Source: Gammaproteobacteria bacterium (GTDB lineage Bacteria; Pseudomonadota; Gammaproteobacteria; GCA-001735895). Taken from it: a stretch of 39,228 nucleotides of DNA. The position numbers were made by a program, and so were the translations under genes. The DNA is taken from assembly GCA_022340305.1 (NCBI GenBank), contig JAJDOF010000150.1:1-39228 (forward strand), read 5' to 3'. The notes below the pieces were generated by a model. The model was given only the letters and a program-made list of their open reading frames with translations, searched no databases and was not told the origin of the DNA. Shown here one piece after another: positions 7,091-15,723 of the stretch; the stretch's first letter is position 1, and every line of letters begins with the position of its first letter.

Positions 7091-8239
7091 ATGATCATTT
7101 CCAGCCAGTTCGATGGTGGCAATATCGAATGCCTCGATTGCAGCGACCCAGCCAGTGTACAACTGGCCATTCGCGCTGATCACCAGTCCGAGTTTTACCA
7201 GTGGTTTTACTTTCGTGCAGCCAATGTCAGGGACATCGACTGTCGCTACCTGATTACCAATGCAGGGACCGCAGCCTACCCGCGAGGATGGCAGGACTAC
7301 CGCGCGGTCGCCAGTTACGATCGCGAATTCTGGTTTCGTGTCGACACCAGTTTCGACGGTCAAAACCTGATCATCGAACACAATAGCAGCGAAGACCAGG
7401 TTTACTTTGCCTATTTCGCGCCCTACTCGATGGAGCGCCACGCCGACCTGATTGCCTTTGCGCAAACCAGCGAGCGTTGTCAGGCTGAAACCCTTGGATT
7501 GACGCTCGACGGACAGACGCTCGATTGCCTGCGCTTCGGTGAGCCCGATCCGGCACGCAAGATGATCTGGATGGTGGCGCGCCAACATCCGGGAGAGTCC
7601 ATGGCGGAGTGGTGGATGGAAGGCATGGTCAACCGACTTGTCGATCATACCGACCCGGTGGTCACTGCCGTGCTGGAAAAGGCGGTGATTTACCTGGTGC
7701 CGAATATGAACCCGGACGGCAGTCGGCGAGGGCACCTGCGTACCAATGCAGTCGGTGCTAACCTGAACAGGGAATGGGACAAGGCCAGCCCCGAGAACAG
7801 CCCGGAAGTTTTGTCCGTGCTCGAAAAAATGCAGCAGACCGGCCTGGATTTCGGGCTCGACGTGCATGGCGATGAGGCCTTGCCCTATAACTTTCTGGCC
7901 GGCACCGAGGGCATTCCCGGCTGGAATCACGAACGTCAGCAACAACTCGAACTGTTCAAGTTGACGCTTGCCAATGTCAACCCGGATTTCCAGATCGAGC
8001 ATGGCTATCCGTCGAATGCGGCCGGTAGCGCCAACATGAGCTACTGTTCGAATTCACTCGCCGGGCGCTTCGGGGCGCTGGTGATGACGCTGGAAATGCC
8101 GTTTAAGGATACCACCGCAACTCCCGATCACTTTCAGGGCTGGAGTCCGGAACGCTGCGCCAAGCTGGCTCACTCCTGTCTGGATACACTGCACCTGTGC
8201 TGGGACCGCGTAATGCCAAAGACTAAATCAACGGGTTGA
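7091..8239 (+). CDS. M14-family zinc carboxypeptidase (cytosolic carboxypeptidase-like)
   Basis: This 382-residue protein has an N-terminal beta domain (about 1-140) and an M14 catalytic domain. The zinc ligands are H166 and E169 in RQHPGES and H259 in DVHGDE. NMNPDG (205-210) and NLNREW (224-229) are hallmark motifs, and E335 in TLEMPFKD is the likely general base. The order and motifs match the cytosolic carboxypeptidase branch (M14B), whose eukaryotic members trim C-terminal glutamates; bacterial substrates are mostly unknown. There is no signal peptide. The copper-oxidase gene starts 3 bases after its stop, so the two are probably co-translated. Confidence 0.87.
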   Translation: MIISSQFDGGNIECLDCSDPASVQLAIRADHQSEFYQWFYFRAANVRDIDCRYLITNAGTAAYPRGWQDYRAVASYDREFWFRVDTSFDGQNLIIEHNSSEDQVYFAYFAPYSMERHADLIAFAQTSERCQAETLGLTLDGQTLDCLRFGEPDPARKMIWMVARQHPGESMAEWWMEGMVNRLVDHTDPVVTAVLEKAVIYLVPNMNPDGSRRGHLRTNAVGANLNREWDKASPENSPEVLSVLEKMQQTGLDFGLDVHGDEALPYNFLAGTEGIPGWNHERQQQLELFKLTLANVNPDFQIEHGYPSNAAGSANMSYCSNSLAGRFGALVMTLEMPFKDTTATPDHFQGWSPERCAKLAHSCLDTLHLCWDRVMPKTKSTG

Positions 8240-8242
8240 TAA

Positions 8243-9652
8243 ATGAGTGACCACTTGTTAAATCGCCGCAAATTCATCAAGGCCGGGATCGCAGGCATTG
8301 CCGGCATCGCAGGCAGCGCCTGCCTGCGGCATGTGTCGGCGCAAGCGCCGCAGCCTGAAATCCGGCTGATCGCAAGCCCGGGGCAGGCGAACTTCAGTGC
8401 CGGGCAAAAAACAGCAACGCGGGTCATGCATTACAACCAGTCAATTCCAGGCCCGGTGCTGCGCCTTCCACAAGGCCGGGAATCGGTTATCCGTTTTGAA
8501 AATTTCCTCGATGAGTCAAGCTCGGTGCATTGGCACGGATTGCGTATCGCCAATGCGATGGATGGTGTGCCGGGTATGACGCAGGCGGCGGTGGAGCCCG
8601 GCGAAAGCTTCGAGTATCGGTTGGTACCGCCCGATGCCGGCACTTACTGGTACCACAGCCACCAGCGTTCCTGGGCACAACTGGCGCTGGGGCTTGCTGG
8701 AGTATTGATCGTCGAGGAGCACAATCCGCCACCTGTCGATCAGGACCTGGTGTTTGCGATTGACGACTGGCGGCTCGACGACAATATGCAATTCGATCGG
8801 AATAGTCTGGGCGCAATGCATGACTGGGCCCATGGCGGACGTATGGGTAACGTCATCACGGTGAATGGAGAAACGGAAAAGACTTATCACGTCGCTCGCG
8901 GCGAGCGCGTTCGTATGCGACTGGTCAATATAGCCAATGCACGGGTGATGAATCTGCTCTTCAACGAGCCAGAAATATCGGTCATCGCCATCGATGGCCA
9001 ACCGGTCGAGCCGTTTACGCCAGCGGGTGGCAAAATCCAGCTTGCTCCCGGCCAGCGCACCGACCTGATCATCGATATGTCAGCCGATCCGGGGCAACGC
9101 TCGCTGATCGAAGTGGTGATCGGTGAATACGCCTACGAAGTGGCGAGCTTCGTCTACGGGCAGAATGTTCAGCGCGAGCAGGCGCTTGCCGCACCCATCC
9201 GGCTGGCGCAGAATCCGCTGCAGAACAATCGTTTACCGAGAGAGTTCCTGCACGTGCATATGGTCATGGAGGGGGGCGCCATGGGCGGCATGCGCAGCGC
9301 TACCTACAACGGTCGCGAAATGAATATACGCGAACTGGTCAAAAACCAGAAAATATGGGCAATCAACGGTATCGCCGGCATGTCGGAGACGCCACTGTTT
9401 CGCGTCCCGCGTGGTAGTGCAGTGAGCCTGGATATCGTCAATGACAATAGCTGGCCACACGCGATGCACGTGCACGGGCATCATTTTATCTATCACAAAG
9501 CGCCTGGTATCTGGCGTGATACCGCATTGTTCGAGCGCGGTGAGCAGGGCACAATGCGATTCATCGCTGACAATCCGGGTAAATGGCTGATCCATTGCCA
9601 CATGGTCGAACACATGGCCGGCGGTATGGTGACCTGGTTTGAAGTCAGCTAA
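8243..9652 (+). CDS. Tat-exported multicopper oxidase (laccase/CueO-like)
   Basis: This 469-residue protein should be exported folded: NRRKFIKAG followed by an Ala/Gly-rich hydrophobic stretch is a Tat signal. All four copper motifs are present: HWHG (96-99), HSH (138-140), H406/H409/H411 in HAMHVHGHH, and HCHMVEHMAGGM with C452, H457 and axial Met462 for the type-1 copper. Three cupredoxin domains are expected for this length. The mature protein is likely a periplasmic phenol or metal oxidase. There is no long Met-rich insertion like that of CueO, though MGGMR lies near residue 349. It starts 3 bases after the carboxypeptidase stop without a clear ribosome-binding site of its own. Confidence 0.92.
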   Translation: MSDHLLNRRKFIKAGIAGIAGIAGSACLRHVSAQAPQPEIRLIASPGQANFSAGQKTATRVMHYNQSIPGPVLRLPQGRESVIRFENFLDESSSVHWHGLRIANAMDGVPGMTQAAVEPGESFEYRLVPPDAGTYWYHSHQRSWAQLALGLAGVLIVEEHNPPPVDQDLVFAIDDWRLDDNMQFDRNSLGAMHDWAHGGRMGNVITVNGETEKTYHVARGERVRMRLVNIANARVMNLLFNEPEISVIAIDGQPVEPFTPAGGKIQLAPGQRTDLIIDMSADPGQRSLIEVVIGEYAYEVASFVYGQNVQREQALAAPIRLAQNPLQNNRLPREFLHVHMVMEGGAMGGMRSATYNGREMNIRELVKNQKIWAINGIAGMSETPLFRVPRGSAVSLDIVNDNSWPHAMHVHGHHFIYHKAPGIWRDTALFERGEQGTMRFIADNPGKWLIHCHMVEHMAGGMVTWFEVS

Positions 9653-9683
9653 CCGGCTTATACATGGTTGAGGAACCCTGAGA

Positions 9684-10571
9684 ATGGAAACAATCAATAT
9701 CCAGTTCACGCTGTTTTCCGCGTTTTATTCACCGTTGATCGTCACCATGGCTGGCGGTTTTCTGCAACGCGAAGGGCTCGAATACGAGTGGTCGATATCA
9801 CCTCCCGGGGTGGCCGCGGTGGAAGCGATTACGGCGGGGACGGCGCATGTGGTGCAGTCGGCGCCGAGCCAGGCGTTCAATGCGATTGCGCGTGGTGACG
9901 TCGACTATCCGCTGCATTTTGCCCAGGTCAACGAGATGGACGGATTTTTTATCAGCGCCCGCGAAGCTGACGATAACTTTTCCTGGCAAAAACTTGAAGG
10001 CGCCGAGGTCGTCATCTTCGGTGGTGGTCAACCGCATGCGATGCTGCGTTACGCCTGCCACCAGGCTGGCATCGATTTCAGTCGTATCGCTGCTATCACG
10101 CCTGGTGGTGCCGATGCGATCGATCGCGCATTTCGGCTGGGCGAAGGGCAATACGTGCAGCAACAGGGACCTTACCCGCAACAACTAGAAACAGAAGGCC
10201 TCGGCCACGTGGTCGCGCAGGTGGGACCGTTGATCGGCCCCTGCGCTTTTTCCAGCCTGGCGGCCTCGCGTGACTGGCTGGGTAGCGACATGGCGCGCGC
10301 TTTTACTCGCGCTTATAGCGCCGCGCGCCGCTTCCTGAATGAAGCGCCGGCCGAGGAAATCGCCGCGCTCGAGCAATCGTGGTTTCCCGGGGTTAGCCCG
10401 GATGCGTTGACGCAATGCATCGCCAGTTACCAGCAACTGGGTTGCTGGACGCCGCATGTCGAAATTACCCGCGCGGCATTCGAGGTGACGCTGGATGTGT
10501 TCGAGTTTACCGGTGGCATTCCCGAGCGGTATGCTTATGAGCAGGTCTGTGCTTTGCCGCCATCCATCTAG
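9684..10571 (+). CDS. THI5/NMT1-like (SsuA-type) substrate-binding protein without signal peptide
   Basis: This 295-residue protein has the periplasmic-binding-protein type II fold of the NMT1/THI5/SsuA family. Visible traits are the opening beta strand INIQFTLFSAFYSP, the GGFLQREGLEYEW helix-strand pair, the AITAGTAHVVQSAPSQAF motif, and the second lobe with GAEVVIFGGGQPHAMLRYA. It begins directly with the fold: there is no signal peptide or lipobox, and GAGGA lies upstream of the ATG, so the start looks right. No ABC permease or ATPase gene is near. It lacks the CCCFC motif of yeast THI5. It may be a cytoplasmic ligand-binding protein or an enzyme rather than a transporter component; the ligand is unknown. 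Confidence 0.72.
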   Translation: METINIQFTLFSAFYSPLIVTMAGGFLQREGLEYEWSISPPGVAAVEAITAGTAHVVQSAPSQAFNAIARGDVDYPLHFAQVNEMDGFFISAREADDNFSWQKLEGAEVVIFGGGQPHAMLRYACHQAGIDFSRIAAITPGGADAIDRAFRLGEGQYVQQQGPYPQQLETEGLGHVVAQVGPLIGPCAFSSLAASRDWLGSDMARAFTRAYSAARRFLNEAPAEEIAALEQSWFPGVSPDALTQCIASYQQLGCWTPHVEITRAAFEVTLDVFEFTGGIPERYAYEQVCALPPSI

Positions 10572-10646
10572 ACCGGCTCACCGCAGGTTTTCATTACGCA
10601 CTGCACGCAATGACTGCAAAATTCAAATGAACAAAGGAACCGAGTA

Positions 10647-11822
10647 ATGTCCCTGAACAAGCAAGCCATACGCGATGACCTGACTTCCAAGCCGGGGTAT
10701 ATACACCTGGATAATGCCGGTGCCTCGCTGATGCCGCGATGTGTTCTTGATACCCAGGTCAAGCATTTACAACTGGAGGCCAGCGTCGGTGGTTACGAGG
10801 CCGAAAGGCTGGAGAACCAGCGCATCGAGGCCGTTTACGACTCCGTAGCGCGCCTGATCAATTGCCACCGTAACGAGGTCGCCATCGTCGAAAACGCCTC
10901 GGTGGGCTGGATGATGGCGTTTTACTCGATACCCTTCGAGCGTGGCGATCGCATCCTGACCGCCGAAGCCGAGTATGCTTCCAACTATCTCGCCTACCTG
11001 CAGGTTGCGCGTGAGCGCGGTGTGGTGGTTGAGACCATACCGTCAACCGGCAGCGGCGAAGTCTGCATCGAATCACTGCGCGCAATGATCGACGATCGTG
11101 TGCGCCTGATCTCGGTAACCCACGTGCCTACCAACGGTGGCCTGGTCAACCCGGTGGCAGCGATCGGCGCGGTGGCGCGTGAACACGGTATTTTCTACAT
11201 CGTCGATGCCTGCCAGTCGGCGGGTCAGATTGATCTTGACGTGGATGCGATTCACTGCGATGTGCTGACGGCTACCGGCCGTAAATTTCTGCGTGGACCG
11301 AGAGGCGTGGGTTTTCTCTACGTACGCAGCACGGTCCTGGATACTCTGCACCCACCGATGATCGACCTGTTTTCGGCACACTGGGTTGCCGCCGATCGTT
11401 ACGAGTTGCGTGCCGATGCGCGGCGTTTCGAGAACTGGGAAAACAACTACGCCGCCAGGCTGGGTTTGGGGCGGGCGATCGATTATGCCCTGGATATCGG
11501 TATCGAAGTCATTGAGCGCGAAGTCACCCGCCTTGCGGCATTGCTGCGCGACCTGCTGCACGCTGTTCCTGCGGTGACAGTACAGGATATTGGCAGGCAC
11601 AAATGCGGCATCGTGACTTTCTCGATGGCGGGTATCGAGGCAGTCGAAATCGAGACATACTTGCGCAAAAATCGAATTCTGGTGAGTGTCAGTTCGCCAG
11701 CCAGCACCTTGATCGACGCCAATCGGCGGCAGTTACCCGTCCTGGTTCGCAGTGGAGTACATTACTTCAATACCGAGGCCGAACTGGAAGCCCTGGTGGC
11801 CACGGTCAAGCGTTGTTGTTGA
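10647..11822 (+). CDS. Class-V PLP-dependent aminotransferase-fold enzyme (not a typical cysteine desulfurase)
   Basis: This is a 391-residue fold-type I, class V enzyme. The Schiff-base lysine is K213 in ATGRKFLRGPRGVGFLYVR, and D187 and Q190 in VDACQSAG contact PLP. The N-terminal HLDNAGASLMP matches the isopenicillin-N-epimerase/cysteine-desulfurase-like group. The C-terminal region that carries the catalytic Cys in SufS (HHC) instead reads LVRSGVHYFNTEAE, so sulfur transfer is unlikely. Candidates are a lyase, epimerase or transaminase. AAAGGA precedes the ATG by about 8 bases. It is the last of four co-directional genes, after a 75-base gap from the THI5-like gene. Confidence 0.82.
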   Translation: MSLNKQAIRDDLTSKPGYIHLDNAGASLMPRCVLDTQVKHLQLEASVGGYEAERLENQRIEAVYDSVARLINCHRNEVAIVENASVGWMMAFYSIPFERGDRILTAEAEYASNYLAYLQVARERGVVVETIPSTGSGEVCIESLRAMIDDRVRLISVTHVPTNGGLVNPVAAIGAVAREHGIFYIVDACQSAGQIDLDVDAIHCDVLTATGRKFLRGPRGVGFLYVRSTVLDTLHPPMIDLFSAHWVAADRYELRADARRFENWENNYAARLGLGRAIDYALDIGIEVIEREVTRLAALLRDLLHAVPAVTVQDIGRHKCGIVTFSMAGIEAVEIETYLRKNRILVSVSSPASTLIDANRRQLPVLVRSGVHYFNTEAELEALVATVKRCC

Positions 11823-11917
11823 CACTTGCAGCTATGTTCGCTGGATTAATCGTGCGCCGCGCGAGTATTCCGCCGTGTTGCAGGCTGGGCCTCGACCGGG
11901 TTGCTCAAGGCATCAAT

Positions 11918-12739
11918 TCAGGGAGGGTCGATCGGCCCGGGTTTACGCGCGAGTACGATCGATATCTCGTTGGTGGCATTGATCGGATAGAACGGGTGAA
12001 ACAACAATTCGGCGAGCGCAAAGGCCGGGCGCACCCAGATTTTGCCAATCCCCAGCGGACCATCCAGGAACGACGCTGCCCAGCCTGAATCCAGTGCCCA
12101 GCAGCGCACGTCGTCGAAGGATTCGAAGCACACCGATTGCCGCTGCAGGTGCTCATCGACGATCTCGAAACCGTGTATTTCCAACAGCTCCATGCACTGC
12201 CGATGGTTGAGCGGCGTACTGGCCTGGCGCAGCGAACGCTGGACGCCGACCAACCGGCTCACACGCGGGTAGTGAATATTATGAATTTCAGACAGGGATT
12301 CCTGAGTCGAAGTGGCGAGCGATAACATGCCTCCCGGCCGTAATAGACTGTGCGCCATATCGAGCGCGTGATGGGCGTTCACGAAGCTCAACAGAAAATG
12401 GCAAAGAGCGAGATCCAGCGATTCCTCGTTCAGGTACCTGTCTGCCCTTGCGGCATCGTCGTGGATGAGTTTTACGTTGCCATTTAGTTTTTTCGCGGCC
12501 TGGGTCAGCATTCCCTTCGATATATCGAAGCCGGTGCAATCACCCAGTGGAACGCGCTGTTGTAGCTCGGATAACGCGTTGCCGGTACCGATGCCAAAAT
12601 CAACCGTGTCTAGCGGACCGTCCAGCGAGGCCAGCTGGCTGGCTATCTGGTTTATGCAATGCATCCTGGCCATTGCGTAAAGGCCTGACCAGTCGTCGTC
12701 GTAAAGGTCTGCAACTCGATCGTATACTCGGCTTACCAC
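11918..12739 (-). CDS. Class I SAM-dependent methyltransferase (BioC-like)
   Basis: This protein of about 273 residues has motif I VDFGIGTGN near residue 46, FDISKGMLTQA as the acidic loop, and CHFLLSFVNAHHALDMAHSLLRPGGML as motifs III to IV. The region after it (from about residue 150) is the substrate cap. I prefer the GTG at 12739: AGGAAGG lies about 9 bases upstream, whereas the in-frame TTG at 12745 is only 2 bases from it. The YDRVADLYDDDW start recalls BioC/UbiE-type enzymes, but no biotin or quinone genes are nearby, so the substrate is unknown. It is followed at its 3' end by the convergent PLP-enzyme gene, 95 bases away. Confidence 0.78.
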   Translation of the reverse strand: MVSRVYDRVADLYDDDWSGLYAMARMHCINQIASQLASLDGPLDTVDFGIGTGNALSELQQRVPLGDCTGFDISKGMLTQAAKKLNGNVKLIHDDAARADRYLNEESLDLALCHFLLSFVNAHHALDMAHSLLRPGGMLSLATSTQESLSEIHNIHYPRVSRLVGVQRSLRQASTPLNHRQCMELLEIHGFEIVDEHLQRQSVCFESFDDVRCWALDSGWAASFLDGPLGIGKIWVRPAFALAELLFHPFYPINATNEISIVLARKPGPIDPP

Positions 12740-12908
12740 TACCAATTCCCTTCCTGGCGTGAGTTAACTGGTGACAATTTTGCTGCTATTTGGGTGGGTT
12801 GGCAAGCGCCGCCACCGAAGTAACGGGGTGGAGGACTTCGCGTATCGCTCGCAAATATCCGGCGACCACCGCGGGTAGCGGATCAATGGAATTCGATGCG
12901 ATAAAGGG

Positions 12909-15401
12909 CTAATGCTGCATTTTCGACATGATCGTGTAGATCGCACGATCGAAAACAGACGACGATTCGACGCATCTGGCGCGTCCACAGCGCAGTTCCG
13001 TCGCGAATCCGTTGATGCTGCAGTTGCGCACCTTGTGTCCCTGGCGGTTGACGAATACCAGGTTTCCGGACACCTTGCTTTTCCAGGAAAGCCGCGCTAT
13101 CAGGATTTTCGAATCCGTTTCGGTAAATTCGACCCAACTGCCGATTTCGAGCGCTTTCGCCTGCCGCAGATGATTCTCATCTTCGTCGAACAGGTCGAAT
13201 TCCTCACCCTCGGCAGACTCCATGACGATTTCTTCGTCGACCTTGATCTGCCCGCGTTTGACACCCACGGTAAACTGGTTGAGATCATCGATGACGTCGC
13301 TGGTTTCCGCGGCCGAGATGATTGTGATGGAATCGTCATCGACTTCATTTTCAACGATCTGGACATCGCCCAACTGATCGGTGGTGAGCTCGAAATCGGG
13401 TGCCTCGGCAGGATCGATGCCCTGTGCTGTGGCAAATGCCGCGGCGGCAGCATCCTCAGGCCAGACCGTCTGGTCGTCGACCCGGGTCACGATGTTCTTC
13501 GAGGTTAGCTTGACGATCCTGGAATGCTCACCAGCGAGTATCCGGAAAATACGGTTCTGTACCTCGGCTTTGATGCCGATCAGCTCCATGCCCTTCGACA
13601 GGGCGCGTAACAATGCCGGAATAGTCCTGATGATCTTGACGCGTTCTTCTTCGCTGGACTTGGGGATCAGCGTCCATACGAAAGTAGTCGATATACGTTT
13701 TAGATTGCGCCAGTGGTTTGATTTCTCGCCAAGTGACAGGTAGGCGTTGAACAGAACCGATGACCAGGTGGTTTCCAGGAAATCGATCACCTCGAAACTC
13801 AAGTCGCGGTTACGAGTCAATTTTGTAATCAGGTTCGATGCAGCAGCACGCGCCTCCTCGATTTGCCGGTCTTTTTCCTGCTCTTGTTGTTCGAGCGCCT
13901 GAAGCGCCTTGTCAGATACGGTTGCCTGTTGCTGTATGAAGTTTTCGAAATTGATATAGGCTTCCTCGAATACGCTGATGTCATCACCGAATTCATTGAT
14001 CAGGAAGTTGACGATTTCCTCGGTCTTATCGATCAGCGCCTGCTCTTCTGCGGGATTATCACTCCAGCCAAGTGAAGCCCGCGAAATGCTGTCGAGCAAC
14101 TTGCGCGCCGGATGTTTCTTCTGATTGAAAAAATCCTTGTCGAGAATGGCGACCTTGAGCATCGGAATCTGTAGTCGTCCGATCAGAACCTTTATCGGCG
14201 CCGGCAGTGCTTCGTCGTCGAAAAAGAAATCAAACAGCATCGACACGACATCGATGGTCTGGGAATCGGTGCCGCTGAACTGGTGTTGATTTTCCTGGCG
14301 GAAAGCGTTGAGTTGTCGCTGGGTAGCGACTCTAACGTTTTGCGGGTCAATCGTGTTAGCGGACGCATTGAGCGGCTGCAATGCAAGGCTGGCATTTTGC
14401 AGGTTGGTCAGTGCGTTGACAAATTCACTGACAGATAAATTCCCGGCGGGCATATTTCCAGCGGGCATATTCCCAGCAGGCATATTCCCAGCAGGCATAT
14501 TCCCAGCGGGCATATTCCCAGCGGGCATATTTCCCGCGGAAGTATTCCCTGAGGTCGAGGAACCGACGCTCGACGCCTGTGTCGTAGCGCCCATGGCCTG
14601 TTGCAGCGCGGCGAACAGGTTCCCCTCGACACTGTCGACACCCGCGGTGTAAAACATGCCATCGCTTGCAGTCGGCACGGCGTTGTTTTTGATGCGATTG
14701 GCCATGAAGCGGGTGGTCTGCTTCATACGCTCCTGATCGGCCTTGAAACCCGGCAGCACACCTTTTTCGACAAATTTCTGGTTCACTTCACCATAGAAAT
14801 GCCCGAGGTTATTGATGACATAGCGTTCAAACAGTTTGTAAAAGATCAGTTTTACCTGGATATCGGTTTCCAGTAACTCCGACGCAATGTGGAAGCTGTC
14901 GCAGATGGCCTGCGGATCGAGCGGGTTTTCGTTCGCCTCCAGCGAATTGCGCTTCAGTACCAGCTTGAGTCTTTCCGTGACTGCAAACAACTCGTCTTCG
15001 AACTGTGGACGCGCTCTTGAAATCATGTTGCTGATAGCGATGTTGTCCTCGAGATCATCGTATTCGAGAAGCGTCAGCTCGGTGTCGTCATCGTCAACGT
15101 CGTCATTGGTGGTTTTGCTTTTTCCACGGAAGGCCCGTCCGAAGCAGTCCTGCATTTCATCATCGAACTCACGTTTGATGGCCTCGCGCTTCAAGCGGAC
15201 TTCGCGCATCGCCTCAAAGTACATGTTGCGTTCTCTATCGTTATCGACCTTGTCTGACAATGCGAATAATGCATCGTCGACGTTTTCCATCATCACGCGG
15301 ATGAGGTCACTGAGACCCTCCAGAGCGAATCGCCTGATCGAGTTATAGGTTGGGTTTTTGGCACCTTTGGAGCCAACGACTTTGAGTTTAGTAGCAAGCA
15401 T
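12909..15401 (-). CDS. DUF1631 family large cytoplasmic protein with internal GNMPA repeat
   Basis: This 830-residue acidic helical protein matches the DUF1631 family in its opening (FALEGLSDLIRVMMENVDDALF), in FDDEMQDCFGRAF, in the middle block LIGRLQIPMLKVAILDKDFF, and in its C-terminal region. The last ~90 residues (GSWVEFTE, ARLSWKSKVSGNLVFVNRQG) form a beta-rich PilZ-like tail. The function is not established; older annotations such as thymidine phosphorylase are not supported by any motif here. A coiled-coil stretch (KALQALEQQEQEKDRQIEEA) lies around residue 510. Six perfect GNMPA units, framed by GNTSA and GNLSV, form a flexible linker about a third of the way in. It is transcribed alone, with 322 bases upstream. 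Confidence 0.85.
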   Translation of the reverse strand: MLATKLKVVGSKGAKNPTYNSIRRFALEGLSDLIRVMMENVDDALFALSDKVDNDRERNMYFEAMREVRLKREAIKREFDDEMQDCFGRAFRGKSKTTNDDVDDDDTELTLLEYDDLEDNIAISNMISRARPQFEDELFAVTERLKLVLKRNSLEANENPLDPQAICDSFHIASELLETDIQVKLIFYKLFERYVINNLGHFYGEVNQKFVEKGVLPGFKADQERMKQTTRFMANRIKNNAVPTASDGMFYTAGVDSVEGNLFAALQQAMGATTQASSVGSSTSGNTSAGNMPAGNMPAGNMPAGNMPAGNMPAGNMPAGNLSVSEFVNALTNLQNASLALQPLNASANTIDPQNVRVATQRQLNAFRQENQHQFSGTDSQTIDVVSMLFDFFFDDEALPAPIKVLIGRLQIPMLKVAILDKDFFNQKKHPARKLLDSISRASLGWSDNPAEEQALIDKTEEIVNFLINEFGDDISVFEEAYINFENFIQQQATVSDKALQALEQQEQEKDRQIEEARAAASNLITKLTRNRDLSFEVIDFLETTWSSVLFNAYLSLGEKSNHWRNLKRISTTFVWTLIPKSSEEERVKIIRTIPALLRALSKGMELIGIKAEVQNRIFRILAGEHSRIVKLTSKNIVTRVDDQTVWPEDAAAAAFATAQGIDPAEAPDFELTTDQLGDVQIVENEVDDDSITIISAAETSDVIDDLNQFTVGVKRGQIKVDEEIVMESAEGEEFDLFDEDENHLRQAKALEIGSWVEFTETDSKILIARLSWKSKVSGNLVFVNRQGHKVRNCSINGFATELRCGRARCVESSSVFDRAIYTIMSKMQH
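14445..14534 (-). repeat. Six 15-bp in-frame tandem repeats (GNMPA)n
   Basis: Six consecutive 15-base units on the minus strand each encode Gly-Asn-Met-Pro-Ala. They differ only at synonymous positions. A degenerate unit encoding GNTSA follows on the + strand side (14535-14549) and one encoding GNLSV lies on the other side. The length could vary by slippage without breaking the DUF1631 reading frame. Confidence 0.95.
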
Positions 15402-15723
15402 GTTTGACCGTCTTCCTCATTTGATCGTCCCTGTTCTTATTGAATTCATGCTCGGAATCCAGGTGATTGCGATTGCCAGGAGTCGATGGCAGTTTGTGAC
15501 GCGCTTCACATGTTTCGAGAGGCAGTACTAAGAGTAGACGTAAATTTCGATGCTGATACGACCGCCTGTAGCCAAAATTCAGCCGTTCGTCAGACAGCCT
15601 GTAGCAAAACAGAGCTATGTCGCGGATTCGGAAATTAAAAGTGGGTTTTTGCGAAAGTGGAGTAATAAAATAGATATCGGGCTTGCCAGCATGTCGTCAG
15701 AACAATATCCGGCGGTCTGCAGG
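15402..15723. other. Intergenic region without a recognised gene
   Basis: These 322 bases lie upstream of the DUF1631 gene and downstream of the outer-membrane barrel gene, both on the minus strand. They should hold the DUF1631 promoter. I see no convincing gene, RNA, repeat or strong terminator. Short open frames here lack family features. Confidence 0.5.

Noticed and set aside
8243..9652. Copper-resistance operon
   Set aside because: The multicopper oxidase is complete, but no copper ATPase, CopZ or CueR-like regulator lies nearby, so the context does not support it.
14308..14652. Open frame on the + strand encoding a repeated Phe-Pro-Ala-Gly-Ile pattern
   Set aside because: It is the complement of the GNMPA array inside the well-supported DUF1631 gene and has no ribosome-binding site or family features.
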